Assembly: GCA_013820975.1 (NCBI GenBank)
Contig: JACDHQ010000131.1
Span: forward strand, 1-6,371
Direction of reading: 5' to 3'
DNA: 6,371 nucleotides
Source: Gemmatimonadaceae bacterium
GTDB taxonomy: Bacteria > Gemmatimonadota > Gemmatimonadetes > Gemmatimonadales > Gemmatimonadaceae
Part shown: positions 5,463 to 6,371 of the stretch, in pieces
Position numbering within the stretch: the stretch's first letter is position 1
How the letters are laid out: every line of letters begins with the position of its first letter
Program-made: the position numbers and the translations under genes
Notes under the pieces: generated by a model
The model's input: only the letters and a program-made list of their open reading frames with translations
The model's database searches: none
Told to the model about the DNA's origin: nothing

Positions 5463-6371
5463 CAGCCGTTCTCCTGCGGTTCACGCGCGGGGGTGCTGCC
5501 CGCCCTGGACTCGCTCCAGGTCCCCCATCCCTCGGGGCGCTCATGCGTCTCGGTGCCGAGGCGCCCTCCCTCGCGAAACCAGAGCGGCTCGATGACGGTG
5601 GGGTCGGCATACACGCCCACGAGCGCATCCATCGGCTCCGGCATCGGCGACTGCTCGGCCTCGTCGGTCGCGGCGTCGATCTCCTGCCGGACGCGGGCAT
5701 CGATCGCGTCGAGCTCCGCCTGCTCGACCCCGAACTCACCGGTGAGCCGCGCGACGTACCGGTCGATGGGATCGTTCTCGCGGGCCCAGCGCTCCCCTTC
5801 GCCGTCAGGCACGTACGACTGGTTGTCGTGCTCTGCATGCCCCTTGCGGCGGTAGGTCATCAGCTCGACGAGCGTGACCCCCTCGCCACGCCGCGCGCGG
5901 TCGACGGCGCGTTTCGTGACGTCGTACACGGCCAGCACGTCGTTGCCATCCGCCTGCTCACCGGGGATGCCGTAGCCGATCGCCTTGTCGATGAACTGCT
6001 TCGCGAGCGTCTGTTTCGACGTCGGCGTGGAGTACGCGTACCCGTTGTTCTCGACGATGACGACGAGCGGGCACCGATTGACCGCGGCGAAGTTGATGCC
6101 TTCGTGAAAGGCGCCGGTGGACGTCGCCCCATCGCCGACATACACGAGGCCGACGCGGTCCTCGCCGCGCATCCTGAACGAGAGCGTCACCCCCGCCATC
6201 ACCGGTACCATGTCGCCGAGCGGCGAGATCTGGCCGATGAACCCGCGCTCGAGGTCACCGAAGTGGATGTTGAGCTCGCGCCCGCGCGTCGGCGAGTCCC
6301 CCTTCGCCATGTACTGGCGCAGGATCTCGAGCGGGGTCGCCCCCTTCACCAGCATCGAGCCCATGTTGCGG
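5462..6371 (-). CDS. 2-oxoacid dehydrogenase E1 component, alpha subunit (branched-chain type), 5' partial
   Basis: Thiamine-diphosphate subunit of an E1 2-oxoacid decarboxylase; with the beta subunit it decarboxylates a 2-oxoacid and passes the acyl group to lipoyl-E2 in the cytoplasm. Numbering from the first visible Met (6364), the ThDP/Mg motif runs from GDG at 77-79 to NN at 106-107, a 26-residue spacing typical of the family. NNGYAYSTPTSKQ (106-118) matches the branched-chain E1 alpha pattern (human NNGYAISTPTSEQ) rather than the pyruvate type, as do GYGI and DGNDVLAVYDVTK. The YRRKGHAEHD loop (171-180) corresponds to the mobile loop phosphorylated in the mammalian enzyme; no regulatory phosphorylation is implied here. 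The frame stays open to the right edge (Arg-Asn precede the Met), so that Met is probably internal, and roughly 30-70 N-terminal residues are missing compared with homologues. The stop overlaps the E1 beta start by one base (TGATG). In bacterial nomenclature this would be bkdA/bkdA1; substrate preference is inferred, not shown. Confidence 0.95.
   Translation of the reverse strand, partial: RNMGSMLVKGATPLEILRQYMAKGDSPTRGRELNIHFGDLERGFIGQISPLGDMVPVMAGVTLSFRMRGEDRVGLVYVGDGATSTGAFHEGINFAAVNRCPLVVIVENNGYAYSTPTSKQTLAKQFIDKAIGYGIPGEQADGNDVLAVYDVTKRAVDRARRGEGVTLVELMTYRRKGHAEHDNQSYVPDGEGERWARENDPIDRYVARLTGEFGVEQAELDAIDARVRQEIDAATDEAEQSPMPEPMDALVGVYADPTVIEPLWFREGGRLGTETHERPEGWGTWSESRAGSTPAREPQENG
5471..5475 (-). 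promoter_or_regulatory. Ribosome binding site of E1 beta
   Basis: AGGAG on the minus strand, eight bases before the ATG at 5462, inside the last codons of E1 alpha. It supports this start and independent initiation in addition to coupling. Confidence 0.75.

Noticed and set aside
4632..5855. Long plus-strand reading frame of about 407 codons
   Set aside because: It is antisense to E1 alpha and E1 beta, both secure by family motifs. The product is Arg/Asp/His-rich without recognisable domains, as expected from the complement of GC-rich codons.

Overview
The window is a solid block of bacterial coding sequence, all read from the minus strand. Nine genes can be supported, and no gap between neighbours exceeds 13 bases. 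By eye the GC content is clearly above 60 %, third codon positions are GC-rich, and three of the eight visible starts are GTG. The protein set (branched-chain-type E1 alpha / E1 beta / E2, small lineage-specific proteins, a PHP phosphoesterase, a pteridine-reductase-type SDR) fits a high-GC heterotrophic bacterium. Gemmatimonadota or a related soil lineage is my best guess, but this is an impression and not a demonstrated placement.

In transcription order (right to left): E1 alpha of a 2-oxoacid dehydrogenase complex (5' end outside the window); E1 beta; a 101-residue glycine-rich protein with two predicted membrane segments; the lipoyl-bearing E2 acyltransferase; an 86-residue and an 88-residue protein of unknown function; a 289-residue PHP-domain phosphoesterase of the RNase AM / 3',5'-nucleoside bisphosphatase type; a 243-residue SDR with the Asp-Tyr-Lys active site of PTR1/FolM pteridine reductases; and a Rossmann-fold protein with a CX3CX5C cysteine cluster that starts at a GTG at 679 and runs off the left edge.

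Almost every junction is a start/stop overlap (1, 1, 14, 4, 4 and 8 bases) or a tiny gap (13 and 1 bases), so the run looks like one transcript with translational coupling. E1 alpha, E1 beta and E2 are the first two catalytic components of a complex that oxidatively decarboxylates 2-oxoacids, most likely branched-chain ones. The E3 (dihydrolipoamide dehydrogenase) is not in the window. No promoter or terminator is visible; the promoter would lie beyond the right edge and the terminator beyond the left edge.

The parts that ordinary annotation does not explain are: the membrane protein translated between E1 beta and E2, the two small unknown proteins, the open-ended Rossmann/Cys-cluster gene, and a strong G-quadruplex-like tract inside the E2 linker. 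I found no mobile element, CRISPR array, tRNA or rRNA.
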